From Acanthosepion esculentum (Eukaryota; Mollusca; Cephalopoda; Sepiida; Sepiidae): a DNA stretch of 64,000 nt. Below are positions 10,818 to 22,770 of this stretch, one piece after another (the stretch's first letter is position 1; every line of letters starts with the position of its first letter). The stretch spans positions 57,363,745-57,427,744 of the forward strand of contig OZ038500.1 of assembly GCA_964036315.1 (NCBI GenBank), in the 5' to 3' direction. The notes below the pieces were generated by a model. The model was not told where the DNA came from and searched no databases. It saw only the letters and a list, made by a program, of their open reading frames with translations. Made by a program: the position numbers and the translations under genes.

Positions 10818-11028
10818 TGATTTTGACAGTAAGAATTTTTTCAAAAATGTTTTGTTAAATAATATGGACAAATTCTATCTGTCAATGTTATTATTAATTC
10901 TTTCGAATTTCCGAATAAGTTCTTTTCTGTTTTCGTTAAATTTGTCGAAATTCATATTAATATTTACTGTAGATTATTTTGAACTGAAATGGACAACTTT
11001 TTTCCATTTCACCGAAACAGACATTAAA

Positions 11029-11032
11029 CACT

Positions 11033-11072
<40 letters not shown>

Positions 11073-11074
11073 TA
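11029..11074. repeat. (CTTT)n microsatellite
   Basis: About ten CTTT units. The surrounding 152-codon frame is an artefact. Confidence 0.95.
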
Positions 11075-11308
11075 TCTTCTCACTGAATCAGAGTAGCCTC
11101 TCTGATATGTCATTTACATCCTTTCAGGCGGTCAAAACGGATTAGTCTATTATTTATGATTTACTGACAGGGCTTAGCGGTCGTGCGAACTAACCAATGG
11201 AGTTAATGTGTACGCGTGAATGTAAATATGGGTTTATATTTTGAAATGTCTAAAGTGATATTGGTGCATTGATATATACATATTTGTGTATATGATTAGG
11301 GCATAAAC

Positions 11309-11344
11309 ACACGCACGCACATACATACATACATACACACGCAC

Positions 11345-11400
<56 letters not shown>

Positions 11401-11487
11401 GCCAATTTTTGTACTATATTTATATGTATGAGTATATATCTACGTCCATATATTAATATCGGTATTTTTATGACCATAGTTCTATTT

Positions 11488-11551
<64 letters not shown>
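11309..11551. repeat. (CATA)n, (AT)n and (CA)n tracts
   Basis: CATA/CGCA repeats to 11357, (AT)n to about 11399, a 90-bp spacer, then about 60 bp of (CA)n at 11490-11551. Confidence 0.9.
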
Positions 11552-11554
<3 letters not shown>

Positions 11555-11599
11555 GACACATGGACACACACAGACATATATATATTTAAATGTGCATAT

Positions 11600-12225
11600 C
11601 TATATTTCTCTATATTTGTATGTGGACATAAGAAACTTAGAAAAAACGATGTAATTATTTGATGGTGTTTTTAGTTGAATACAATCTCATTGAGATGATG
11701 TTTTCAAGTGATAACATTTAGAAATATATTTTATTTCCTTTTTCTTTGCACAATGCAATTTTCAGTTTTGTTCATCTAGTTTGGTTTTGCCTGTTTTTTT
11801 ACAATCTGCCAGTTTTAGCGAAGCCTGGTTCAAGGGCAAGGACGTAAACCGAAATTGCTATTCAGTCGTAATGATCAACTTGACTAGTTAGCTATCATTT
11901 TTCCGTGCGATGTAGGCCTGATATTTAACAAAGAAGACCCAATCCAGCACTTTGTAAGTATGGAGATTATTAACGTGATAGCGATCTGTTTGAAAAGCTT
12001 GTTAAACATTACCCTACGTGGGGACGCCATATTTACTCAGCTTAGCGTAGTCTGGCACAAGGCCACTTTGTGAGACTAGAACTGATCACAAGACTATAAA
12101 AGAATTCTTCAGATTTTCCATCAGTTATTTCTAGGTTTGTACTAAATTACTTATAAATACTATAAACTTTTTCTGATATAAATGTAAGTAATTAATTTTT
12201 TTTTTAAGAAAGTTAAAAAGACGAA
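11600..12225. other. AT-rich stretch without recognisable gene
   Basis: No supported ORF, RNA or repeat copy within the window. Confidence 0.4.
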
Positions 12226-12229
12226 AAAT

Positions 12230-12450
12230 AAACTCAGGGAACTGTTGTGATAAAAGCCAGTTACCCTCTTTATTATCAGGAATGGACTGGTCAATTCATG
12301 ATAATTAGTCCAGTGTAATTGTCTAAAAGAAGGAAGATAATATTATTGCAGTGACTTGTCTAGAGGAGCATTGAAAATCTTCGATCACGACTGACTGTGT
12401 CGAGTTAAGAGTTGTGTCTTGCCAGACCCCACATTCAGATTACGGCTGAG
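12230..12450 (+). mobile_element. LINE-A 3' UTR copy (MITE-free paralogue of 1990-2345)
   Basis: Shares GCCAGTTACC, GCAGTGACTTGTC and GTGTCTTGCCAGACCCC blocks with 1990-2345. It provides the empty-site comparison for the MITE at 2117-2282. Confidence 0.65.
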
Positions 12451-13125
12451 GCTGTATGTGTTCACTTTACTTAGCTTTATGAATGAATTCATCTTCCTAC
12501 TACTCGCTTGCTCGCCAAGGACAGAATTGCAAGGTAGAATGAACCCTTCAGCTCTGTAAGGCTAATCTTCCACAAAAGCAACTTATAATTTGGCATTCGC
12601 CTTGGCTGCGTCAACTCGCTGAGTTACCGAGGAATGGCACCAATTGTGGACTCCTTCTGTCTGAGCTGATCTTCTCTTTAAAAAATTCAGGCGAGAGGCT
12701 TTGAAGAGACAAGAGGCTCCTTCCTTGATTTGCGCAAGTAAGGAAGAAGCCAATCAAATATTTTTAAATGGTTTGTAATATTTAACTGATTTTACGCCGG
12801 TAGGACAATACAGATTTGAAATGTGTTTCGTCAAATTTCTAGTACATATTCTCTAACGCTACTACGCGTAATCTGACGCCCTGAACTGATACCTCTGTAA
12901 TATTATTCCACTAGCTTGAAAGGAAGTTTAGTAAGCTCCCTTCACGAAATCACTAACTGTCCATCATTTGTCTTGGTACTCTAAGACTTCCACAAATATA
13001 TATTTAAAAAAATCTGGACAATTCAAATAATTCCTTTGAGTTGAGTCCATACTATTGTTTCCTTCCTTATTTTTGGACTCTAATCAGTAAAGCACTTTAT
13101 GAAACGCTTTTGCATCATTCATAAA
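12451..13125. other. No recognisable feature
   Basis: Mixed-composition sequence with stops in all frames and no repeat partner seen. Confidence 0.4.
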
Positions 13126-13129
13126 ACAT

Positions 13130-13400
13130 GAACTACGCTTAGAATTGGAAAGTGAGTTGAAATGTCTCGGTCAGATAATGAGGAATGAGGGCTTGGAAAA
13201 TGTGACGTTCGCATGACATATTGAAGGCAAGATGGACAGGAGGAAAGAAGTGTAGATCCTGCTTAACAAGTTTGTGTAAATGGTTGACAGAACAGAGATG
13301 AGGAGAGATTGCGAAAACCAAAAATTAAAAAAAAAAACCCCAAAAACATAAGATAGTATAAGTGACAAAGGAGAGGAAACAGAGGTGATCCATGATCGCC
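13130..13400 (+). mobile_element. LINE-A 3'-end fragment
   Basis: In shifting plus-strand frames it resembles the FLG-MRNEGLEN and GKMDRRKK segments of the LINE-A tail (compare 20330-20410). The three overlapping minus-strand frames are shadows. Confidence 0.55.
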
Positions 13401-13509
13401 CACGTCCAGAAGGGACACGGCACGTGAAATAATATGTAAAGTAAAATGCAAATATAATAAGCATGTCCTGTTTTTTTTTACCCATATTATCCCAACTCCA
13501 AAGTTTTCT

Positions 13510-13586
13510 ATCTGTCTATATTTCTGAGATGAGGTATTACGCACCTTATTTACATTATTCGGGCTATTGTCCTCATATTTATCGTT
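13510..13586. repeat. Dispersed repeat C, copy 2 (fragment)
   Basis: Matches the start of repeat C (CTGTCTATATTTCTGAGATG then TATTCGGGCTATTGTCC). The hammerhead-like part is missing. Confidence 0.6.
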
Positions 13587-13589
13587 TTT

Positions 13590-14410
13590 GGGGCCGTTTT
13601 CTTATATATTATTGTTGCAACTGAGTTATGAAAAACGCAAAGAATTAGTTTAACAAGTTTATTAACTTTTGGCACAGGGAAATATAATGTAAAGTAGACA
13701 TTAGGGAAGTGAATGTTTAGACGTGAATGAGTTACTATTTTCAACAAAGGCTACTGCTGCTACTGCTCTTCCTGCTACTCCTCTTGATGCAGGAGTATTT
13801 TTATGTCTTTCATCCGAGGGCCGAGTCCAAACTTGTAGGGGAATATTTTCCTTCCCAACATTTATATTACCTATGCAGTTCGATGAACATTATTCTGAAT
13901 TATATTTCGATTTTTAAATAGTTTGGTGGCGGTACAATATTTGTATTGATTCTATAACGACGGACATTTTAAAAAGCAGATGTAAATATATACAAATATA
14001 TAAAACCACGATTGTTGGAATCGTTGGGTCAAGAAAAAAGAACTACCGAGAAAGGGCTAAGTGGTTATCATGCTTTTGATAACAACGGAAGATATTGAAA
14101 ATTCCAACATTTAAACAGTTCAAATAATATGAACGATGTGTCATACACAAAAAAGCATGAGGTGATAGATCAAAATGTGTGCAATTTTCGAATTTACCGA
14201 TCCCAGAATTAGCCAACAACAACACTTAAACATAAATCACAAGAAGAAAAAAAAGATTATGCTTTGTTGGCCAGTGTAATCTACGCTATATAGTGTTGCT
14301 CAATTATTTGAGGACACTTGCATGGATTTAGTAAAAGACGCGTAAGTCGTGAAAGAAAAGCTCTATTTGAGACAAATATTGGCCTGAATAATCTTGAGAA
14401 TCTTCTTGAA
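13590..14410. other. No recognisable gene
   Basis: Two overlapping plus-strand frames of 64 codons (13723-13921) start in a short CTGCTG-rich run and have no motif. I see nothing else. Confidence 0.4.
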
Positions 14411-14419
14411 GCATCTACA

Positions 14420-15357
14420 TAATGGATCCACCATTAGCATCGATGGATTCTTCAATATGAGATACGAAACGTTGAATAAGATGATCTTTATATATTTTGG
14501 CAACTGTGTTAGCTATCGCGGACATTATAATTTTATGAGGGAGTGGAATCGATTAACTTTGCTCTAGACTACGTCCCATACGTAGTAATCCAACGGGTTC
14601 AGAACTGGAGAGTTAAGAAACTGTTTGGGGTGACATGATACGTGATTGTAGAGAATGTAGCATATTCATTCTTGGGTCGTCTTGAGACGGCACAGAGTAT
14701 TGTTGGTAGGTGTACGGTTCCCTTAGATGGGGCTCTCAATCCAGGGACCCAAAACACTCTCTAACATCTCCTTACAGCTTTTTTCCTTAAACCCCGAGAA
14801 AAAGAAGCGAGGAGGCATGAGATCTCCAGACCCCCAGATCTATCAAAGTTTGCCGGAAACCTAATATGCATGACCCGTCAAACGTCATTAGGGTCGCTGC
14901 ATAACAATCTGACATATATTCAATTGACCTTTTGCTCTTGATCAAAGTTTTTCTCCTCAGAGAAAAGCCAAAGAATTCAGACTCCTGATGTTTTACCTTG
15001 CTCAACAAGTGCTTTGCACGGATTAGGCGGTTATCCTTTCTTTTTGCAGACAGGCATTATCCTCTTCGCATCACATAAGACTTGAATCGAATATCCCCAT
15101 AGATAATTCTTCCGATAGACTGTCTTGACTTTCAATAAACTGGGTGATATTCTGGTATTAGGATGCTTATTAGGCGCTTTACGTTTGGCTACTGACATAG
15201 AATCCCAGTCAGCGGCTTCCAGTTCTTTACGAACTTTGAAAACAAACAACTGTGCAACGTTCAAGAAGAAAGCAATCTCTCTATCACCATGCTCCGTCTT
15301 TATGACAACGATTACAAGGTGCGTTGTTATTTGCTGAATTAATTTGATGTTTGTCAT
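14420..15357 (-). pseudogene. Decayed IS630-Tc1-mariner family transposase
   Basis: The minus-strand N-terminal frame (15357-15031) resembles the DNA-binding half of a family common in marine invertebrates: VAQLFVFKVRKELE, then SVAKRK. Further on, shifting frames read KHLLSKVKHQE, EKNFDQEQKVN (around the first catalytic Asp, normally SDEKNFDQ) and LNPLDYYVWDVVE (after the second Asp), ending with SHIEESIDANGG near 14430. There are many stops and frameshifts. The middle catalytic QD-A-H region is not readable. No clear terminal repeats were found. Confidence 0.75.
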
Positions 15358-15359
15358 AA

Positions 15360-16365
15360 TTTATCTGAAAGGAAATGATAAATAGAACAAGATAAAAAAA
15401 ATGTTAGTTATTGTTGTGGATTCCGGGAATGGAATCCTGCACAAATAAATAAACAACGCCTGTAATTGAGATAGAAAAATAAGTGTATTAAACGTAAGAA
15501 TACAGACTTGAAGTGAAGATTAGTAGTCCAGGAATGCGGGTTAGTAGAAAGTATATATACAAGTCTCTGTAAGTGAAGCCGTAATTATCTCTCTCGTTGG
15601 ACTCTCGTATAACTCTCTGTGAACACCCTGTGTACTGTCTCCGTATCTCTCGCCCTGACTTAACGTATCTCAACCCGCAGGTATTCTCTCTGTCAGTATA
15701 AGTATACTTTGGACGAGTCCATCTTGTGTAAAAGGGTCTGCCTCACAACAGTTATTAAAATATGTATCCCCAAAAAACTGAGCAACCTTGAAACTAAACT
15801 GGCAGATGGACAACATATAATATCGAAAACATGCATAAAAACTATTTTCCTCGGTTTGATTATGATAGTCGCTTTGATGTCTAGCTTCGACAGCATTTCA
15901 ATGAAGAAACATCAAACTACTTTAAAATGTTCTCTTTTCGAAGCGTTGTGACGGGCCGTATAACTGATTGAGGCAACGTCGGCAAACGAAATGGACTGCT
16001 ACTAACTCTGGCAAAAACATATTTTTCATCAGGAGCATACAATACATTGTATATAATTGCACTGGGATGAAGTTTTCTATTATGAGTCCCTAAGTATTGA
16101 TTCTAACAAAGTCTCAATATCTCAAGTCGACCTATCGAAGGCAACAATCGATATCTTTGTTCGGAAGTTTTCTTAACAAAAATGTTTTATTTACAATCAT
16201 GATAATTCTCTGGCGTACATTTCTTAACCTGATCTGGAAATTTTACAAACATTTAGCATGTTCTTCATCTATTTCACTATCTAATTCCCATTTTTCCAAT
16301 CTTTTCAGAATTCACTTAACCTTACTTGGAGTATTGTCACAACATTACTTCCTTGGAGTTTTCAA
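15360..16365. other. Unassigned segment
   Basis: Frames of 61-95 codons on both strands show no recognised motif. The 15410-15690 stretch has a different texture (CTCTCTGT-rich) and could be part of an unrecognised element. No second copy was seen. Confidence 0.3.
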
Positions 16366-16590
16366 AACCCTCTTTAAAATATAGATATCTCATTTAGTTT
16401 TTAATTATCTTATGATATTTTCGACTGTATAATACGAAGTATATATACGATCCCGTGGGGCACCTCCAGGTGGTGTAATTGTTAGCAACCTTGTCTCGTT
16501 AGAGCAATTACGACTTAGTAGTGAGTTCTATACTCACTGGGTGCTCCATACTTTCGGCCTTGTGCCACATCTAAGCTACGCTTAGAAAAT
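16366..16590 (+). mobile_element. SINE-1 copy with duplicated 5' flank
   Basis: tRNA-headed SINE at about 16455-16590 (GTGTAATTGTTAGCAA A-box region, GAGTTCTATACTCAC B-box region, tail GCTACGCTTAGAAAAT), plus about 90 bp of upstream sequence. The whole 225-bp unit recurs at 46344-46568. Confidence 0.85.
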
Positions 16591-17109
16591 AACTATATAC
16601 GACCCCATGTTTTAGAAGCTAAGAACACGGAATAAATGACATCCTTGAGTATAATAAAACTGCATTTTACAACCATTCCTATATAATATTTTTGGAAATT
16701 TATCACATTATCTATTAAAATATATATATCATAGATATATTCCACAAAAATATTTAAATTTTGACGATATTAAGGAATAGAAATAAACAGGATGTTTATC
16801 CCAGGTTTTATCTCCGTTTCAAAACTTATTTTCGAGGAAAGTTGCTTTGTTTTAACATTAATGTTATCAAAACATGGCAGATGTTGTGTATTCCTTTTAT
16901 TTTTGAAAAATCAATTTCGGTGAATTTCTTGACTTTTAAACAAAATACATTTAATTATGCTGATTCTCAAAGAAGAAATATGGCCGACATTTCAAATATC
17001 TTTTGTTAAAAAAATTATGAACACCTGTCTAATTTGTGTTTTATTATCTATTGTGTTAACTAAGTGTATTTGCAATCTTGTTTCAAATATGAGTTTTTTA
17101 AGCTGAGTA
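16591..17109. other. AT-rich, no recognisable gene
   Basis: The 82-codon frame at 16761-17009 shows no family motif. Confidence 0.4.
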
Positions 17110-17480
17110 AAACTATCTGGTTTGCTTTGGTTTGGTTTGTTTTATGGCATATTAACCTCAATGGGTTATTTAATGACAACAAGATTTTTATTGTTGGTAA
17201 TTTAAAAAAAAATGTTTTGCTGGTAATAATGTATTTCATGTAATAATTGTTTTCAAAATGTATCGCTGGTATTAAAACCTTTCATAGTGTTTAGACTCCA
17301 GTTTAAGGGATAACTATTTGCCTGCATCTAACACCCAATTAAGAGCTAGTTCCACGCCCCTCAGAACTTCTAAATAAGAGGCCTTGTTGCCGTATGTAGT
17401 TTATCTTCATACCCAGGGAATCTCTGCAGAGGTACAGTCGGCGTATTCTGAAGCCCCAGCTGACAGGGCGGTAAAAATAT
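17110..17480 (+). mobile_element. Element D, copy 1 (about 3 internal repeats)
   Basis: 5' module TTTTATGGCATATTAACCTC, then about three copies of the ATTGCTGGTAATATT-type unit, then a conserved 3' module (GGGATAACTATTTGCC ... GCGTATTCTGAAGCCCCAGC). Same order as at 49970-50440, 62880-63600 and, inverted, 32935-34735. Confidence 0.75.
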
Positions 17481-17599
17481 CTGAAAATGTGTACTTGTGT
17501 AATATACTACTGTAATGACAAAAGTACGCAGGTGTAGGCTTTATTCAACTGAGAATCCAACGTTCGCATAGAGTGTCCTTTTATAATCCCAGTAAACAT

Positions 17600-17885
17600 A
17601 AATCAGTCAGTTATGTGCCATGATACACGCTTAGGCGATCATATATCTTTCAATACATGACTGACAAAGCAGATTTTTTCCCACAGTAGGTTGCCATTTT
17701 CTTCTGCGGTAGACCAGTTGCCTAGAGAACCTGGTCTGTCCTACTATTTACCCATAGCTGGTGGGAGAAGAAGACGATTCATACCTTTCCCAAGAGTATT
17801 AGCACCGTATGTGAATGTAATGGATTTGACTGGAATTCGAACTCGGCTATCCATTACTCCACCGTGCGTCGTGCAGAAATAACTC
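17600..17885 (-). mobile_element. SINE-2, near full length
   Basis: tRNA-like head at the right end (B-box-like GAGTTCGAATTCCAG, read on the minus strand), body with a pyrimidine-rich arm, and 3' end matching the CAGTCAGTTATGTGCCATG string of the other copies. Confidence 0.75.
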
Positions 17886-17993
17886 TCTCAAAGTGGAGAG
17901 TAACGAAACTAGGGGAGGCCACTCTTGATTATTCATAACAACTACCACCACCTAATTTTGGCCATTAATTTCACGTATTATACACAAGAACAT

Positions 17994-18126
17994 GGACACC
18001 CCGAGGAGGTGTAATGGTTAGCAAGCTTGTCTCGCTAGAACAATTACGAATGAGTAGTGAGTTCGAGCCTCACTGGGTGCCCTTTACTTTCGGCCATGTG
18101 CCACATCCAAGCTACGCTTGGAAAAT
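17994..18126 (+). mobile_element. SINE-1, full length
   Basis: A-box region GTGTAATGGTTAGCAAGC, B-box region GAGTTCGAGCCTCAC, a tRNA-unrelated body, and 3' end CTACGCTTGGAAAAT. This is the tRNA-derived class transcribed by RNA polymerase III, with LINE-dependent retroposition. Confidence 0.88.
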
Positions 18127-18150
18127 CACTATACGTAAGAACATACGGTA

Positions 18151-18336
18151 CAGTGTAACCCGGATATAAGAGAGTTGTCGGGACCGGAGAAGAAGTATCT
18201 TATATCCGGGTTTCTCTTATATCCGGGTTTGGTCTATTTTGTTTTATTAACACAGGCTCTAATTTGGGACCAGAGAAAATCTCTCTTATATACGGGTTTA
18301 TCTTATATCAGGGGCTCTTATATCCGGGTTACACTG
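18151..18336. mobile_element. pogo/Tigger-type MITE, 186 bp, TA target duplication
   Basis: Same family as 2117-2282 in inverse orientation. Ends are CAGTGTAACCCGG...CCGGGTTACACTG with TA on both sides, and internal copies of the CCGGATATAAGAGA motif repeat at both ends. Confidence 0.88.
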
Positions 18337-18697
18337 TATATTGTTGCCAGTATTCTGTCTAGTTTTAAAGGATAAAAGTAAAAGCCAAAAGGTTTCTTTT
18401 TAAAAATTGAATTTAAATACCAATATCAAAACAGGTATTTGTAAATTTCAAATATGCAAAAAATATTTTTCATTTATTTTCATTAAACAAATAAAACTGT
18501 AATTTAATAAACGAGAAACCCTTTGTAGATACTTAGCATAAGTATTGATAAAGCTACCTAACTAATCAAGAAAATGTTATTTGTCACTTGCTGAACATTA
18601 AAGAAAACATTTTGCGAAATAATCAAGCACAGCTATATTAACAGAAAGGGTAAATACAAAAATATCTTAACGATGAATGGTAATAATAATGTAAATA

Positions 18698-19587
18698 CAA
18701 TAAAATCCCTGACAACCGGACTTAGAACGCCTTCCGGAGATGAGGAATTGGTTACAAAGTCCTGATATGCGGGTTTATATTTAGATTAAAATAAAAGAAC
18801 TGAAATCAGGTTTAACATTTATTTTCAATGTTTTATAGTAAAAAAAATAAACTAACAGTCAGTGAAATATAAGAGAATTCCTTTTCAGAAAAAAGAAATA
18901 AATCATGTGATTTAAATAAAAAATCATTAAATTAAATATACCACGTATGCAAAACACATAATGTAACGAGAATGTTTTAACCGCTCTTGCATGATGATTC
19001 TAGTGTCCTTCTCAACTTTTTCCGCATTTCGTTTTGCTTTTGTTCTTGAATTTTTTTAAACGAAAGACATTTTTTTTAACTCTGTGTGTATTATGGCTAT
19101 TTTCTAAGCGTAGCTTAGAAGTGGCACAAGGCCGAAAGTATAGAGCACCTAGTGAGGATCGAACTCACTTTTCAGTCATAAGTGATCTAGCGAGAAAAGC
19201 TTGCTAACAATTGAACTACACCGAGGTGCCCTAACTCTGCGTATATTATTGCAATCCTCATAGCTGAATGATGGTTTTCTTTCCATAAAACTGATAAACT
19301 TTTCAATAGCGTTTTCAATTTCAATCCAGATTTCATCACAATCATGCAGGTCGTCGCTATCTTGTTGCAGATGTGTCGCGTTGTCATCCTTTCCTCTTAT
19401 TCCCATCACCTTTTGCACCAATGCAAGCCATTAAACTGAAATAAGCATAAGCAATTATCCAAAGTAAATTTCCTGAAAACAGAAATTTCAAATCAGCACA
19501 CAAATAGTTCAAATATACACATCAAAATCATGTCCGTATATGCGGGGTTCCGGATATGAAGCAATTCGGATATGACGGATTCTACTG
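18698..19587 (-). mobile_element. Tigger/pogo-like element, about 890 bp, internally deleted
   Basis: The left end CAATAAAATCCCTGACAACC and the right end (read inward CAGTAGAATCCGTCATATCC) are diverged inverted repeats flanked by TA. Between them the minus strand keeps what looks like the C-terminal tail of a pogo-type transposase: AIEKFISFMERKPSFSYEDC, then, beyond a SINE-1 insertion, KKLRRTLESSCKSG. The DDE catalytic core is absent, so this is a non-autonomous or truncated copy. Confidence 0.65.
19095..19231 (-). mobile_element. SINE-1 inserted in the Tigger-like element
   Basis: Full-length minus-strand SINE-1 flanked by an 18-bp target duplication TAACTCTGTGTGTATTAT (19077-19094) / TAACTCTGCGTATATTAT (19232-19249), two mismatches. 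Confidence 0.88.
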
Positions 19588-19594
19588 TATTAGC

Positions 19595-19790
19595 CTTTTC
19601 CTTATAACGACACATTCAACATTCCTTGTCCAAGCAGCCAGTACTGCTAGCGGTTGAAATTTATAAATTCTTTCTCTTCAAACAATTTTTCAAGAAAATA
19701 AATTTCTCAAGGCTGGAAGTTGTTAATACTCTTTCCAGTACATATGGGAGTTTCCTTCCTTGCCTTTTGTTTCAGGTAGTATAGAATACA
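19595..19790. repeat. Repeat E monomer
   Basis: Shares GGTTGAAATTTATAAA and flanking sequence with the right end of the tandem array at 22771-23530, but lacks the U2-like core. Confidence 0.55.
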
Positions 19791-20169
19791 GAATCTTCAT
19801 TATGTTATTCTGTTTCTCTTCAAGTTAGACGTACTATTTTAGTTGTAAAAAGTAAAATTTACAAAAATAGGCTTTATTTTATTTTTAGTATAATCGTTTA
19901 AAACAATTTATTAATTATCAACTTAACGTCCTCTTTCTTCTGTTTTTTCACGTTCCAGCACAAAATATTTATTTAAAAAACATCTCCTTCTTTGCCAATA
20001 TACTTAAATGAATGATGAAAACCGATCTGTGAAATTATCCCATCTTGTCTGCCAGGACGTCCGCTAGGGGTCGTTCTATTCAGGTACATAAAAGGAACGA
20101 GCATAACCTCCATTTCTTTCTTTCTCCCTCTCTCTACCTCTCTCCCTCCCCCTCTTTCTCTCTGCTTTT

Positions 20170-20560
20170 TTCATTCACGTGGACATCTCAAAGATGAAGA
20201 AGAGAGTTGAAGCAAAAGAAAGATGCTGAGGATGCCATGGACCAGACATGCGAGCATCGACGATTTTTTGGAAAAAAACGAAAACGAAAAGGAAACATAT
20301 AGTTAACATCAAGAAGAAGCAGTTGAAATTTCTGGGTCACGTAATGAGGAAGGAGAGCTTGGAGAACCTGACACTCACAAGACCGATTAAGGGAAAAAGA
20401 GACAGAGGAAAACATCGCATAGAATACTTGATGAGCTTGAGCCAATCAGGTTTTAGGAGAAATAACAAAAAGGAAAACATATTAAGAGCTACAAGCGGCA
20501 GGAAGATATGGAGGCCCATGAGCGCACACGTCCTGAAGAGATAAAGCACACAAAAGAAGT
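20170..20560 (+). pseudogene. LINE-A reverse transcriptase C-terminal tail
   Basis: The best-preserved LINE-A tail (frame 20248-20544): KKKQLKFLGHVMRKESLENL, then GKRDRGKHRIEYLMSL, and WRPMSAHVLKR at the end. It resembles the post-RT C-terminal segment of LINE ORF2 proteins. The upstream RT domain is absent (5' truncation). Preceded by a (CTCT)n-like tract at 20120-20165. LINE clade not assigned. Confidence 0.75.
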
Positions 20561-20859
20561 AGAAGCTGTAGGTACATGACGTTAAACACTCTTGCTAGAC
20601 AGAGACAATCTTTGCGCCAACTGCAAATAAAAATGTTACTGCGATCTTTGCAGTTTTTCAAGATGTTACGTCATGGTCACGTATTTGGGATTGACACAAA
20701 TATGACGACAAAAAATCTAAGTACTTCTGTTAAACTAATCATTAAAATCTGACTTGCTAATTCTGACTCGCTAAATATTGAAGTAAAAAAAAAACAATTT
20801 CAGGGCTGTTCAGACACGTCACGACACAAACAGCGGGATAATACAAAATAAATTCAATT
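20561..20859. other. No recognisable feature
   Basis: Probably the LINE-A 3' UTR grading into unrelated sequence. Confidence 0.35.
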
Positions 20860-21125
20860 TCGTTGAAGATTTCATAAGACATATTTTCCCCTTGGGGCCC
20901 CGAATACATAAATTTAGGCGTGATACTAGATTGGCTTCTAGGTCCCACCCTTTTACTGCTGAAATATTTAAATGTGTCCGCTGCTTCTATTCCAACAATT
21001 ACTTTTCTCGCACTTCCCACCTGTGGAACTCCCTTCAGTTTACTTACTTCCTTGATATCTACAAGCTCCAAAAACAGAAATGCATTCACTTACATGCTAA
21101 TATGTTTGGTAAAGCCATGAATCCA
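20860..21125 (+). pseudogene. LINE-B ORF2 C-terminal end
   Basis: The frame from 20892 reads GPRIHKFRRDTRLASRSHPF then YFSRTSHLWNSLQF, the C-terminal signature (TR-A-SHP ... RT--LWNSLP) of CR1/Jockey-like LINE reverse transcriptases. The same tail occurs at 22450-22746 (minus), 48888-49340 (plus) and 59222-59407 (minus). Confidence 0.75.
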
Positions 21126-21139
21126 TCTCTTCTCCCTCC

Positions 21140-21215
21140 AGATATGGGTAAAATAGCAGAACAGACTGGGTCCTATAGCTTTGGGTGGCAGAAGGAAATT
21201 CTGGATTCAAACCAC
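21140..21215 (+). mobile_element. SINE-2 fragment
   Basis: AGCAGAACAGACTGGGTCC...GGGTGGCA matches the body of SINE-2 in the plus orientation. Confidence 0.5.
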
Positions 21216-21501
21216 CTGCTGATCCTGCCTCTTTTAGACAAAGACGAGATGACTGTAACAAATGCAACTGTGAGAGGTCGGGTTAATCTCAACATTCCCG
21301 ATGTAAAGGAACTGGCGAGCCATTGCTCTATTCTGCCTTGAATATCACCATGAAGCACAAAGATGGAAGGGAGTGGTGACCCCACAGCGACACCAAATGC
21401 GCTAACCGAATAAAATGAATGAATATAGTTTTTAGATTGTTATTATTAGTCTGTAGTTATAAGCCAATTTTGGAAAATCCAGCGCTCCGAGATTCGTTAT
21501 A

Positions 21502-22150
21502 CCGTATATATTCGTATATAAGCCGACAAAAAATCGATGATAAAATGGCGGAGTAGGCTTACCCTTAATGTCAATATTTTGCTGATTTTCACCAATTTCA
21601 ATATCTCTACAAAAAAGCAGCAAAATATCAAGAATGATTGTTTTACAGTGACACACTGTTTTACTTAGATTTTAGAAGCATTTTCTGAATATTTTTTTAC
21701 ATCAGCTTCGTTATCTATGTATCTATTCCTCGCGACATATGATAGCTGGATATCAGGTTATGGATAAAAAGATTTAATAATCATAACAAAATTGGATTTA
21801 CTTGTAGGGCGTTAAATGGTTTCCAAATTTTTAAGGTAGGCGTTTCATTCGATTTTGGATGCCATATAAAAACCTGTTACATTCGAAAAATGGCGCCGTT
21901 GTTGTCTGCTGAAAGGAAATAAAGAAAAACCTTGGAGAATTGTTGAAGCTATAAAACAGATACAATGGTAAAAAAAAAAAATCATTGTGTAATGCAGTTT
22001 TGAAAGAAATATTTACTTTACGCCAAATTACACGTAAAAACATTTTATACATCAAAATATTAAAACTTTATAAAATATTCTCCATTCGTGAGAAATTACA
22101 AAATCGTTTCAACCTCATCTAATACGCTGGGCAGCCTCAGCTTATATTCG
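21502..22150. other. Possible TIR element
   Basis: ACCGTATATATTCGTATATA followed by AGCCGAC resembles a widespread invertebrate MITE terminus. An inverse-oriented CAGCTTATATTCGGGG lies at about 22137. Nothing readable lies between. Weak evidence. Confidence 0.25.
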
Positions 22151-22329
22151 GGGTTAGGATGTTTGTCAATTTTGGCAAAAGAAGGGTTGTTAATTTTAAC
22201 GCCCCCAAAACTGAACTTCTTTCCATTAATCATCTGAACCCATCCCTGATTTCCATCAGCATGGCTGATGCTAATCTTCGGGAAAAAGTCTCGCTGCGAC
22301 TTTTCGTTGATATTTTTTGTTAAGCAATT

Positions 22330-22750
22330 CGCCCAAAGCAAGGCGGGAGTGCCACTAGCACGCAAGGGGTTACAGAGGATTGAGAACAAGAGTAAAGAGG
22401 CGTGTTTGAGGAGAGGATAAATAGAAGGACGGGGAACACGATCAATGTATCAGAAGATGTCGATTGACATTACATTTGAATAATTGTAGATTATAGTTAT
22501 CAGGGAAGCAAGTGAGAGGAAAAAATTCCATAGAAGGGAAGTGCGAGAGAAGAAGCTGCATGAGTAGAAGAGACGGTTATATATAACCGCTTCGACAGTA
22601 AAAACGTGGGGCCGAGATGCCAAACTAGTAGCTCGCTTAAATTCATGCAGTCGGGGAACCAGCGAAAGCAACTCGTCGGAACAGTTGCCGTGAAGATAGT
22701 GGAAAGACGAAGCTATAAAACAAATAGAATGGTAAAAAGTCAACATCTCA
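22330..22750 (-). pseudogene. LINE-B C-terminal end and 3' UTR
   Basis: Minus-strand frame 22746-22450: HGNCSDELLSLVPRLHEFKR, then TSLASRPHVFTVEA and FFSRTSLLWNFF. The downstream 3' UTR block (ACGCAAGGGGTTACAGAGG near 22360) recurs at 59140-59200. Confidence 0.75.
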
Positions 22751-22770
22751 GAAAGCCATAGTTATAATAA

